DNA from: Apostichopus japonicus
Lineage: Eukaryota; Echinodermata; Holothuroidea; Aspidochirotida; Stichopodidae
Assembly (NCBI RefSeq): GCF_037975245.1
Contig: NC_092563.1
Location: 27,741,960 to 27,805,959, forward strand
DNA length: 64,000 bases
Direction: 5' to 3'
Part shown: positions 10,856-22,280 of the stretch, in pieces
How the letters are laid out: every line of letters begins with the position of its first letter
Position numbering within the stretch: position 1 is the first letter of the stretch
Made by a program: the position numbers and the translations under genes
The notes under the pieces: generated by a model
Database searches by the model: none
What the model saw: only the letters and a program-made list of their open reading frames with translations
Told to the model about the DNA's origin: nothing

Positions 10856-12127
10856 CCTTCACCTTAGTTGTGAACATGTATACTATCGATAGATGTGTGA
10901 CATCTTTATATCAAAAATCTGAAAAGTGAAATGAAGCTCCAAGTTTAAGTTGTTCATTCATGTATTGCCTCCTCCCCCCACCTCTCCCACAGGTAATGTT
11001 AGTTATGCTGAAGTAGTAACTAATGCATGTGTGTTAACAATGCATCTTTTGAAAGAAGTTTCTCTTCCCATCTCAGTCCCACCCCACCAAAGAAAAGTAA
11101 ATGCTGTAGCAGGTGGTAAACAAAGATCCCCTAAATGGTTAACAAAGTGTTCATTGCCACATATGATTCCTGTAGTTGTTGTTCATTCATCCTTCTTATT
11201 CCAATACCTCTATTCCCATCCCTCCACCCCTATCTTCCCTTTTCCCACCCCTCTTCCATCCTCCCTCTGTCCCTCCGTTCCACTTTCCTTAAAGAGGCAA
11301 TATATCTTCTCTACTGAGGAAGAAACAAACTGAATGTTATGACCACCTAATTACACATATTTAATGTATAGCCAAGTTGAATGAAGGTGTTCCTTACTGT
11401 GGAATCATAAGCTTTAGTAATAAAATTGATTGAGGACTGTTTGGTAGAGAAACATCCACTAACCACTTCATAAAATGCCCCACCCCCCTCTCCCCCAAAA
11501 AGAAAGTGTTGGTGCCCTCAGCTGAAGTCTGACTTATTATTTACTTCTAGCCTATAGCTGCCTCCAAATGTTTGCAGTTTTGAAGCCAGAAATGATAGAA
11601 ACCACAAGGCTGCAGGGGGAATTTCCCCTTTACACACCATTTGGCAGGCCTCCAAATGCTGAACTCTCAATTTGCTGTGCCTTTCCTCCCATTTCCAAAT
11701 GTCAGGGAATTATACTGGACAAAGGGGGGGGGGGGGGGGTCATGTAAGGGAGTCTGAAGAAGAAATAATCCCCTCTGCATATCTTAAGGATGTCATGCAA
11801 CGTTCACTTGGTATTGGAAGTAGAGTGTGCCTAAAGTGTACTTCACTGAATATCATTTGAACCCCCCTTTTTCTTGGGGGGTGGATAGCAGAATCCCACA
11901 GGGTCTGGTCTTGTTTAAGCTGCCTGAAAACATTTAAAGAAGATGGCTCACCCTCGTCACCCTCAGTGCATTACAGTGATAACTTGTGGTATAGAATATA
12001 TCAATCATTAAAATATTCACCTTGCAACTAGGAAGTTTTTAATGGTAAGTAGCTTCATGTCACAGACTCACAGTACTTACGAACCATTCTCACCTTGGCT
12101 GGCCTGATCTCTGTTTTCATATTTTAG
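10854..12127. other. Non-coding stretch
   Basis: It holds a pyrimidine-rich segment near 11195-11290, a G run near 11724-11740 and a small stem 'acccccc...ggggggt' near 11862-11882. The 127-codon frame at 10950-11333 follows the pyrimidine-rich composition and shows no domain. Confidence 0.55.
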
Positions 12128-12239
12128 TTTATGCCGTTTGCTCAATTTTGAAAGAGCGCCATCTATATCCTTAGACGCTGCACTGCTGCTGCAGATCACG
12201 TTGTTAGCTTTTCTTGGTTGTAAAGCGGTCTACTTTCAG
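12128..12239 (+). other. Speculative internal exon
   Basis: The segment is preceded by a good acceptor-like tract (tgatctctgttttcatattttag) split here as 'ctctgttttcatattttag' and followed by cag/gtgagc, a strong donor match. It is 112 bp long, and only one of the three frames is open across it (37 codons after one leading base), ending at a codon boundary with ...GCKAVYFQ. The segment keeps more CpG and GC than its surroundings. The encoded peptide is hydrophobic in its second half and I do not recognise it. An open frame this short is common by chance, so transcript evidence would be decisive. Confidence 0.2.
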
Positions 12240-14535
12240 GTGAGCAATGAAACAAGCATTGGCATAGAATCCTCACAGCTATTTATTGACATATGCAAAT
12301 GAAATATTGTATGTTTTAATAAACAAAATTGGTTTTGAAAGGTGCCAATTTTACCTTTCCAAATCTTGTCTGAAGTAAAACCTTTGTACAAGTCTTATTA
12401 AACTCAAGTGGAGTGTGAAAACTATTTCTGATTTTTAAAAAAAAAATTGATAGATGTAAAGAAAGATTTAACATGCTTTGTGACAACATATTTTTGTAGC
12501 GAGTTAAATATAATTACCCGATGTTAATGCAATGTAGGTCACCATATTGTGATTGCTTGATGGAGGAAATTTTTTTAAATTAAATTGATTTTTTAGCTTT
12601 TGCAAAATTACCTCTGAAACAACAGTTTAGTTAAATACCGTTGATGGTTGTTTTTCTATTTTTTCCTCGTTTTCTTATTTTACCCTAATTTCATTGTGAA
12701 TCAGCTCTTTCTTTCTATTTTGTCTTCTCGTTGGAATTGTTTTTCCAACATGAAAATCGAAATGGCTATTTGGCTAATTTTTTTTAACTGGGTTGTTTAA
12801 ATGTCCATAGAAAACATTTGGTTTCCGTGTTTTTTTGGTTTTTGTTTGTTTCTGTTTTATTAGCGAACCAGTTTGTTGCTTTATGAACAAAACAGTCATA
12901 GATTCTTTAGGTCTTTCAAGAATTCAGCGAGAGATTCGCAATGTTGTTAATTTGAAGTGATTTACCAAGTTAAGGGAATCTGGGTTAAGTTTATGAAATT
13001 TTTCTGTCGACAAGCAAACACTGCGGTGCCTTCCACCGATATGAAGGGCTGTGAAGATAATTAATCGCCATGGTGACATTAGGATCATATTGTCACAGTG
13101 ACTTTTTGCGCTAACAAGAAAACAGAGATCATAGCAGGAATGATTCGATTTCATCTAAATGAGTGTAATGCGGATGATTTTTATCCATCCGTGGAAATTT
13201 GTATTTTGAATAAATTAGATTAATTAAGACAACATACTCACCGGTATACATAACATATTGTATGATGAGTTTGTGTACATTGTACATGCCACCTCTTAGT
13301 TTTAAGACTCGTTTGGTAATTTTTAGTTCTTGGATCTGAATTGGAAGTGCTACTTTAATTACTCGGCCAAATTCGTGGTGTTTGCTTTTTTTGAGTCGTC
13401 CAGTATTAACACTGCATGAAACTATGAAACCTCAAAAGTGGGAAAAGTTGTCTATTGATGGATTTATTGATCAGTTGATTGAACGATTGACAGAACGAGT
13501 AAGTTGTTTGTCTGCCTCTTTGATCGACTGATTTAGTTGATTGATGGCATGTTTGAATTTATACGCAAGCAGATAAGGAGGGCAAAAGTGTTAATGGTTT
13601 TCTAGTCCCATTAACCTTAACTACGCTGCATTGGGGATGCTAGCAGTAAAGTATTCGATACAGCTTTGTTACTGCTATAAGATGTATGTAGACCTACTCC
13701 GTCCCTTGATTAGTATTGTTTATTTCTCCATGTGAAGAAGAGTCTATTTATAAGATGCAATGAAATCTCGTCATGTCCCTTTCTCTTTAACCAGCTGTTT
13801 GTTTTTCATCCTCCCACATGCCTTCCCCCCCCCACCCCCCTCTGCCATGCTCTTTCTCCCTCCCTTTCCAGTGAAATTATTCTCTCAGTTAGCACTGGCA
13901 TTGAATGCTGACCTGTGGACTCTGCTGATAAAATTCAAGTATATATTGTACATACCTATATGGAATGTTTATCCCTCATCCTATCCCTCCTCCTATGCCT
14001 ACTCCTTCCCCCTCCCCTTCCCTTCTCGAAGACTCGGTGTCTTCTCTCATGTATCGGAGTATAGTTCAGCTGGTAATGTTCTGTTTTGTCGTACTACATT
14101 GAAGCTGTGTCTGTCTTAGACTCTTAGTTGGAATTGTCTTTGAGATATAACTTTAAGGCTAACTCCGCAGACATGACTTAAGGCTCTTCGGTCCATCATA
14201 TTCAATGTTTAGGGGAGCCTGTCAATACGACAAGTCAAGCAGCACTTTAAATTAATTCTCTGCACAAAATTTACAGAAACTATAAAAATCCAAACTCCAT
14301 CTTCAAAACAGAAAATAAATATGGAAGGGTTGGGTGCTCCTATGGAATGTGTAAAGACTGCAGGGATTTGAGTAACGTTGTTTAAGGGAACAAAAACAAG
14401 AGACTGGAGAGAAAACTATATCGGAAATATTTGACTTAAGAGTGGAAATAGTTCTGAGGGTGAGACCAGCAGTGACCCTCAGAGTAAACATGTTTAGCTA
14501 TGTGTGGTGGTACTATCATACTGTTAGAGGGAAAA
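12240..14535. other. Non-coding stretch
   Basis: A 'catatgcaaatgaaa' octamer-type site lies at about 12292. T-rich runs occur at 12560-12860. The frame at 13760-14119 follows C/T-rich sequence and shows no recognisable protein. Confidence 0.55.
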
Positions 14536-14583
14536 GGGATGGTGGAAAGGGGTGGGGGAAAGGGGTGGAGGAGGGGGAGGGAT
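14536..14583 (+). other. G-rich tract with quadruplex potential
   Basis: Successive runs of three to five G separated by one to five bases lie on the plus strand. This fits the usual four-run quadruplex pattern. Confidence 0.5.
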
Positions 14584-17500
14584 GAGAAAGGAGGGAAGAA
14601 ATAAAAATTGATGTTTCATTCAGAATTTCCCCCTTTAAAGTTCCATCACATTGAAAATTGAGTTCTTGAATTGTACAAACTTAAATTTCTCTATTTATGG
14701 AGGTAAGGGTTTGTTTTTATCTGTGCTATTGAGTTATAACAGAGAATGGAATATTAATCTTAGTTTCTCATTTAGTTAGGAAGGCTTTTGTTCCAATTTG
14801 GAGTCTCTGGTGTGCAACCAGAAGAGAACCGATGAGTACCCAGACAGTCATTATTTAGGGAGCTAGAATATTTCTTGGAACTCATATGGTGGCAGGCTTT
14901 GGCAGACATAGCATTTCCCTCCGTGTCCGAAATTCAGGTACATTAATCTCCAGGATCAAAGACAAGTAAAAGTGTTCAACAAGTTCTCCCCCCTCCCTTG
15001 CCCCACCTCCCCCCCCCCCCACCCGCACTCTCCAAAGATGTCCAGCTCATTTGTCTTAGTTGTGGCTTTACAAACTCTTGGTATCTATGGAGACTTGTCC
15101 AAGATTAATTTCAGTTAAAGGGTTTTGAGTCAAAGTGGAATTGGACCCTCCGTATGATTGATTTGAAGATAATATTTATTTTGACTCCGAACTGGGAATA
15201 AGGCCCTCTCATATCTCAACTTATTGATCGATGGTCAATTTACTATTGACCTGACATAGTTTCAATCAACGATTTCTAAGATTGAACGATCAATGAAATT
15301 TGTATATTTTGCTTCAGTTTCTCTAAAAAGAATGAAAAGAGTTTTTGGGTGAAATTTCTTGTCAGGATTCTTAGATTTTAAACATCAATCTCTCCAGAAA
15401 GAAAACTACTGAAAGGAGTTGTTTCTGTCTTTTTGTTAAGACTCCTCGTTTAACATTTGTACCCCCTCATTATCTCTGAGCCTTTTAAAGAAAATGAAAA
15501 ATGATGATTGCACGTGGGCATAAATCAACATTTGGCCAAAACTGTGTCATGAGAATTCTGCTATTGATTCTAGTTCAAAGTGGGTTCGTCATCTGATATC
15601 AAAGGCATGTTCGGTTTACCTCGTTACTCTCACCCTGAGCAATTAGCAGGAGCCCATTAGCAACCTTTCCAATTCCATTTGTCAGATCAATAAATTTTCT
15701 GGAGTTACAGAAAGTTGTTGCTCGGATGGGGAGTACTCAGTCCTCGAATGAGGAGGGAACAGTCTCTATTTCAGCTACTATCGTATTAAAAAACGAAAGA
15801 GAAGAAAGAAATAAGGAGAAAAAAAAAGATCATCACCGTTTGGGTCAAGGCCTGAATGCATCACAAAAATACTGACCGAGAAAACGGGGGAAATGAAGGA
15901 AAAACAACAGAATTGTAATTGGTGTGAGAAATGAGAGGCAAAATACAAACCAGATAGCTTATGTCCAGAGATGAAGCTTTATTGAGTAGTACTGTTATTA
16001 TTTGTGGTTGTATTCACCAATCCTAATTGGAATTACCCTCAGAGAGTTGAAACATTAGACGCACTGCCTGACCGTTGTCATCAATACAGCGCGGTCGGTC
16101 GGTCGGTCCGGCTGGTAATACACTGCTGCAAGTATTTTCAATATGTAGTTGCTCATTTTAATTACGAGATGGCTATATTTGTGATCAAGAACTCTATATA
16201 GGCCAGTGAAAACTTGGATTTGTATGTATCGTATTTTGTCTAAGTGTAAATATGAGTATTATAGAAGGTCAGTATGGTATAAAGACAATACGCACAGCTT
16301 ATAAAGGACCTGTCCACAGCAGTCATTTGTGAGGAAAGGCTTATGTGGTAGGGGATATGGGGCTGGAATCAGGGGGCTAAGATGTGGGGGGGGGGGGGGT
16401 AGGAAGAGGAGAGAGAATGGCAGGAGGAGGTAACTAAGTTACAAAGTATGTACCCCTTAGAATCATAAATTTATGTTCCTTTAGATTATGGATACATAAA
16501 TGTGTACAATAGATAACTTAATCTTGTAGTTTAACACAGTTGTCAAGTTATAGTCCCAAATTTCAGATGTTGGACTACAAAGTAACAATTTGATTATTTG
16601 TTTGTATAGCTTCATGGTGTTAGTAAAATGTCTTAAAAACCACTCTGAAATATGCGATCATTGAGGATGGGTGGGGGGGTAGGGGGATAATGAGAGGAGG
16701 ATAGCAGTTTCCCATTCATGTTTCTTCAAAGGATAGTCCAAGGGTGACTTTTTTTGTGACTGATGGAAGAGATGCATCTTTTAAGCATCCTGATGAAATT
16801 TGTATTCATGCAGTCCCAGTGTACTGTTTTTGAAATAGCCAAAAAAAAAAAAAAAAAAAATTGATTTGCTCTGTTGATATGAAATATGAACTTGAAGCAA
16901 GTAGGAATGATGTCATAGATGCACATTGACAATTTTTTGGGTGTTTTTTTTAATTGGCTTCCAAGTTTCTTCCAAGTGATTGGTTCAATATTGTTAATCT
17001 TCATATCTTCCTTAAGGTAAAGTTAGATTCCAGCTAGTCAATCCAAGGTCAAAATAACAGAGTGAGATGTATATCAAAGTATTATTTAGTTTGTAGGCAA
17101 CTATGACATCACACCTGTTTGCTTCAAGTTCACTTAATGGTACAAACTGACAATTTCAATAGCTTCAATAGAAATGGACGCTGAGAGTAAGTTAAATCAA
17201 AATGTAAAATTGACCTTACATAGGACATAATGTACGGCCAGCTGTTCAGTGATTTCAGATAAGACTGTACAGAAAGTAAAGACAAGCAAGTGATACAAAT
17301 GTAATAATTGGAATCTTTTAGTAATAATTTGAAGGATCTTTGAGTTCTGTAATTAATGGTAGTCCATTTCAAAAGTTAAGGTTTCATCTACTTATCCACT
17401 TCTCTCTCTCCTCTCCCCAAATTCCTACATACAGTGATAACTTTTCTCTTTCTTGTGTGATCAATTTGAAGTAACTTTGGTTGGATTCTTATTGGTCATG

Positions 17501-19264
17501 CCAATCTTTACATGTATGATCAAAATGATGTGTTAAAATATTCATTAATTCATATTCGTTAATAAATTCATTAATAGCATAAGTTGAATAACGAAAATGC
17601 CACAAAAACAATATTGATAATACTTTTACATTGTACAAATAGATGATATTTGGTGGGAGTGGGGTGTTTGTGAGGGTGGGGGGTGTGATGCACTTTCTCA
17701 CAAGTTGAAAAAAAGAAGCTCACTCTATGAAAAAGAAAATTACGAACCGATCACTCAGACCAGTTGTATCTTACTTTCGTAGACTCTGAGTGAGCCATTC
17801 TTCATTAGAAGGAACTGAATTAATATTTTGGTTCATACCGTGCATGGTATAATACCACTATGATTGATAATCACATGAGCACACACATTAAATATGTGAT
17901 ATCACATGAATTAAATACACATTCTTGCCTTCTAAAACTGGCTTTTCAAATTCGGTTTTTGGAATACACATCCCTAGAGATCAATTCAGTTATAATATCA
18001 TCACCCCCCTCCCAGTCTCATTTGCACTTTTGGTAATTTCAAATTAACGAACAAGCCTAATTGTTAAATGTCATAATCCTCCCCTGTTCACAACTCTCTA
18101 GTGCTTTTCTCAGTGTCATACAGTCACCCTCCTCATCTTAGACTGTTTACTCTTAATGCCTCATTACTTTCCTTTCTCGGTTGTCCAAGCTGCCTTGATG
18201 ACATAACCACTCCAAACCTAATTTACTTTGAGTGAAGGAATGTGTTTTATATGCAGATAAGCCCACCCGAAGAAACCTTGCTTCATCCTTCAGAATCCAT
18301 CTTGGTTCTATTCATCCAGAATCCTCCTCATCCGAAGCCTAAATTGTCAACACGATTACTCTCCTCCATTGTATTTACTTTCCTCTGCCCTGCACAAGTA
18401 GTTAGTCTCCAACTCAAAGAGACTCCCTTTTGTCTTTTATAATCCCTTCTTAAAATACCCAACTGATTTGAATAGTCATCCATTATAACAAGATTCAACC
18501 CCAGAGTAAAATAAAAGGAAAGTTTAAAAAAAAAAATCAGCCATGTAAGGAAAGCCCTTCTTTTATCTGTACCCATAGCTCATTATCTTGACGGAGATTG
18601 GGAATTGCTGGAGACAATTGCAACACTCCACTCATTCTGCAGCTTTGGCACTGCTTAATAGAAACAAGTCTTAAAAACCCCTTTTCATTGGATAGTTAAG
18701 CGGAGCTGAACAATAGAGAGCTTAGCTTCTTAGAGAAGTAACTGTGAACAGGAAAAAATAATGAGACACAGTGTGACACTGCCCTACCCCACTTCATACC
18801 TGATGCTATAGTACTGATGCTATATACCACCATTCATTTAACTGAATCATTGGCTAGAACAACCACCACCATAACTAGACAGGTAGGCCAAACAATTTTT
18901 TATTTCTCCCCCACTTTTCATCTTACAAAACTTCCCTATCTAATATTTTGTCTGCCTCGATTGTCCATTGAGTGAACTCAACAAGTGTGTAAGGGTATTG
19001 ACCCAGACGGCAATGTCCACCTTATCACTTCATAAATCTACCTTGACCATGGCCTGATGGCAGCAGCAGCAGGCTATAAAAAGAATTGCCCTTGAATCAC
19101 CTTAACAATCCTGTCTGGCAGGTCTGTCCGCTGGTCAGTCCAGTGTAGTACGAGGCCTGCCGAAGACAAACGGAAACCTGTGCAAATCATATTTGAGATA
19201 GTAGTGGTTTGGAGATTTCATTAACAGTTGGGAAGTGTGGTACTGCTCATCATAGCGGTACATG
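14584..19264. other. Non-coding stretch
   Basis: It contains a C run at 15001-15022, a G run near 16386-16399, a short (GGTC)n at 16093-16106 and a poly(A) run at 16840-16860. Short frames are scattered and unconvincing. 'ggctataaaaag' near 19071 resembles a TATA box, but no initiator or coding start can be tied to it. Confidence 0.55.
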
Positions 19265-19275
19265 CATATATATAG

Positions 19276-19306
<31 letters not shown>

Positions 19307-19309
19307 TAT
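19265..19309. repeat. Compound (AT)n(AG)n microsatellite
   Basis: Imperfect AT with GATA steps runs straight into about ten AG units, bracketed by 'catgcat' and 'gcatgcat'. Confidence 0.9.
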
Positions 19310-19417
19310 TGCATGCATGTGTATGTATATATCATCATTGTGAGTGAATGAGGACTGTGTAATCATAGCTAGCCAAATGGATTTGTTGGGGCCCAAGTAG
19401 GGGTGTCCTGCGTCATA

Positions 19418-19450
19418 CAGTAGTAGTAGTAGAAGAAGTAGTAGTAGTAG
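19418..19450. repeat. (AGT)n microsatellite
   Basis: AGT triplets with two AGA interruptions. The apparent poly-Tyr stretch of the minus-strand frame at 19369-19725 comes from this run. Confidence 0.9.
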
Positions 19451-19804
19451 GATAGGAGTAATGTGAGTAAAAAGTAATGATTCAGTATAGTCAGGCCTAC
19501 TCTACTCAGCATGTTAGCTTTGCTGCTCTTCATAATTAGTTGATCATTTGTTGAATGTGTTTGGTAATTCACAAAGTAGGTGTTGCCTGGTTGAGGTGCA
19601 CGGTGGCGATAGCAAATAGCGAAGGGGAAGCAGAAATGGCTCTCTCGTAACGTTTTTTGGGGGTGCAGAGAAATAAAAAAAAGAGAAAAAAATTCGCCCG
19701 TCTGATTAGCGGAGAGGCTGATCAAAACTAGTTGCCAAAATATTGTCTGAAATTCGTAGACATTTTTTTTTTTGGAAGGTGAAATTTACGACTCATTGGC
19801 GGCA

Positions 19805-19817
19805 ATGTTTGGGGAAG
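19805..19817 (+). other. Speculative 5' coding exon end with strong donor
   Basis: 'ggcaatgtttggggaag' is followed by 'gtgagtgag', a very strong 5' splice-site match. An ATG at 19805 in the context ggcaATGt gives four codons plus one base (MFGE) before the donor. No downstream exon can be identified, so this is a pattern match only. Confidence 0.12.
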
Positions 19818-21390
19818 GTGAGTGAGTTTCAGTTACATGCGTTTTTTGCGTAAGTTTTTCAATAACTTTCAACCTTGAAATATTACTGTTTTTTTTTTGT
19901 ATCTTATTTACTGGTATGTGCTTTGTGTGTCTTGACTTTCTTTAGCTATATTTATTTGGCCTTAATCAGCTAATGTTTTACACAATCATTAAAGGTTTAG
20001 ATTCTCATTTTAGATGTTTAAATATTTTTTGCTCTTCCCCTCGACATATTTTGTCAAAATAGCACTCGGTATGTTAGTGCAGAATCGTCAGTTCATTTTA
20101 GTCTTTATATATAAAGAAAATGTCCACCTTATCGTAACCTTGGAGAAATATCTGCTCCCTATTTCATCCCCTTTTTCAGCATTCGATTACTAAGCCAGAC
20201 TGTTTCAATTTATGGTAGGTTTAGTCCATTTTTAGTGTGTCGTCTCACTCCGAATTTGAGAATGCGGTTACTTTGAACGAGGAGCCTCTCTAAAGGCGGA
20301 GTGAATGAATCTCGCAAGGAGAGTGCTTAAATCCAACAGCAAGGCCTCTGAGGGTTTTCTTTCAAGTTTTGGGGTATAAATTTGGCTCTATGAAAGCATT
20401 GTAGTCGTAAGATGACGAAGGAGAGAAGGCCTAGTTTAGTTTTGTGAATGAGAAGGGAAAGACGTTACCTGCAAATTTGACACAACTTTACTGCTAAACG
20501 TGGACTTGAAGTAAAGAGGTCTAGGGATTGGCTATCTGAGTTCTACCCATTTAGCGCATGGGTAGCTTTGCAAACCATATTGGGGTCAAAGGTCAATGGA
20601 AGTGGACTTGAAACTTTGTTTATAAATGGCTGTTAGGGTACGCGATGTTAACGTGGTAATGTAAAAGTTTCTTTTCTGGAGAAATTGTTGGAAATTTGTA
20701 GGATTGAAAACAATCCTTTGAAAATCTGTAAATGTGCAGTACCTAGCCTAAAAAGGAGTCCTTTGTTTCTCATTGTATAGTATATTCTTATAATGGGATG
20801 CAACATTGTACCTCCCTATCACTACCCCTTTAAATCAATAATAAAATTGAAAATGAGTCCTTGCAGAAAAAGATATAAGCATAATAAACACAGAAGGAAA
20901 TAATAGTTCAAAGATCTATTTTGTAACCCATACAATGGAAATTTTATGATCACACAGAATACAATGGTTGGAGCCTAAGAAAGTGTAACTGTTGTTGATG
21001 TTATTGTTGTTTTTTATGTTACTGTTGCTAATGTTATTATGTTCTTGATGCATCAACCCCATTACAGTTTTGCATGAATTTTAGTTTGTCCCACAAATGC
21101 ATGAAAGAGGATACACCTATTTACATATAGTTACATTGATATCTTTTAATGGTATGGAAGGGATTGCTTGTCTGGCCTCCTATACATCAACATGATCAAT
21201 ATAAATGTCATAAAGAGACTACACAGACCACTGATGTTTGTTTACATTTAAAATTGTAATTCTTTGCAAATTACACAATGGCCGTTTTGTCCAGCTGTAC
21301 TGCTTAGACATGACCAACAGATCACTCAATATGTAACATACATAATATAACAATGAATGCACCATGATATACATACCAGCCCCACTTTGC
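19818..21390. other. Non-coding stretch
   Basis: Unique sequence. A single 'ggggtcaaaggtcaatgg' (DR1-like half-sites) lies near 20582. No gene seen. Confidence 0.55.
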
Positions 21391-21574
21391 CTATATATAA
21401 CTATATATATTTATATATATGTATAACTATACATGTATATATAATTATATATATATATATATCTATAGATATATATATATATCTATATATGTATCTATAT
21501 ATATACATACATATAGATATATATATATATATACATAAACATACATATATATATATATAGATATAAACATATAG

Positions 21575-21605
<31 letters not shown>

Positions 21606-21709
21606 AAGATATGTACATATATACATATACCATATATATGTATACCATATATATATATATATACCATATACATTTCATATACCATGTTCAATATATATAC
21701 ATACATATA
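21391..21709. repeat. Long complex (AT)n / ATATAC microsatellite
   Basis: About 320 bp of TATA alternation with interspersed ATAC, GATA and GTAT steps. It produces overlapping Tyr/Ile-rich frames on both strands that are not genes. It is self-complementary throughout. Confidence 0.95.
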
Positions 21710-22243
21710 TCAACACAAAAGGGAAGCAGAAATACAGAAATCACATCAGCCATGATTTGTCTCAATTTATGTTATAAAGCATTGGAATTTGAACCAATTG
21801 CCTTAAGTATACATGTTGCATTTATTGGTAATTTCAGATTTTATTATGATTCTTTACAAGTCTTCTTCTTATAGTGAATTTCAATGTGTTTTAGGTGATT
21901 GCATTATCAAGAGAAGAAACACTTTGAATGAATGGAGTATTTAGATCATGTGTGGTAAAAACAACCTTTATACATACTATATGTGTTATTGTACATAGAG
22001 AGAAACAAACAGTGATATATCCTATAGGTGGGGGATTTAGTATACAAAACAGTGCCATTACTGTCATTCATTGATAGTTACAGTAGAGAGTAGAGATATG
22101 GAATCCAGCTGATGTATGAGTGTTCATACAGAATTGTTAAATGAAAAGAGCTCTTCATTTGAAATAATTTGAGTAAACAGTTATAGGTAAAGGTTGTTTA
22201 TAAAGTTGCCTTATAATTCTAAGAAAATCCACTTTCATCTATA
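21710..22243. other. Non-coding stretch, nothing seen
   Basis: AT-rich unique sequence with no repeat or coding pattern. Confidence 0.55.
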
Positions 22244-22280
22244 CCCTCCCCACCCTCACCCCCACCCCCACCCCCACCCC
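22244..22280 (-). other. C-rich tract, quadruplex potential on minus strand
   Basis: Regular CCCCCA steps give (GGGGGT)n on the minus strand. At least five G-runs with single-base loops make it one of the strongest quadruplex candidates in the window. Confidence 0.6.

Noticed and set aside
13760-14119. Pro/Ser/Phe-rich 119-codon frame
   Set aside because: It follows C/T-rich low-complexity sequence, with no domain.
16093-16106. (GGTC)n as a significant repeat
   Set aside because: Only about three units; too short to matter.
19071-19082. TATA-box promoter
   Set aside because: TATAAAA alone is expected often in AT-rich DNA, and no transcript start or coding exon can be linked to it.
21401-21706. 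Tyr/Ile-rich membrane protein frame
   Set aside because: Translation of the AT/ATAC microsatellite; open on both strands.
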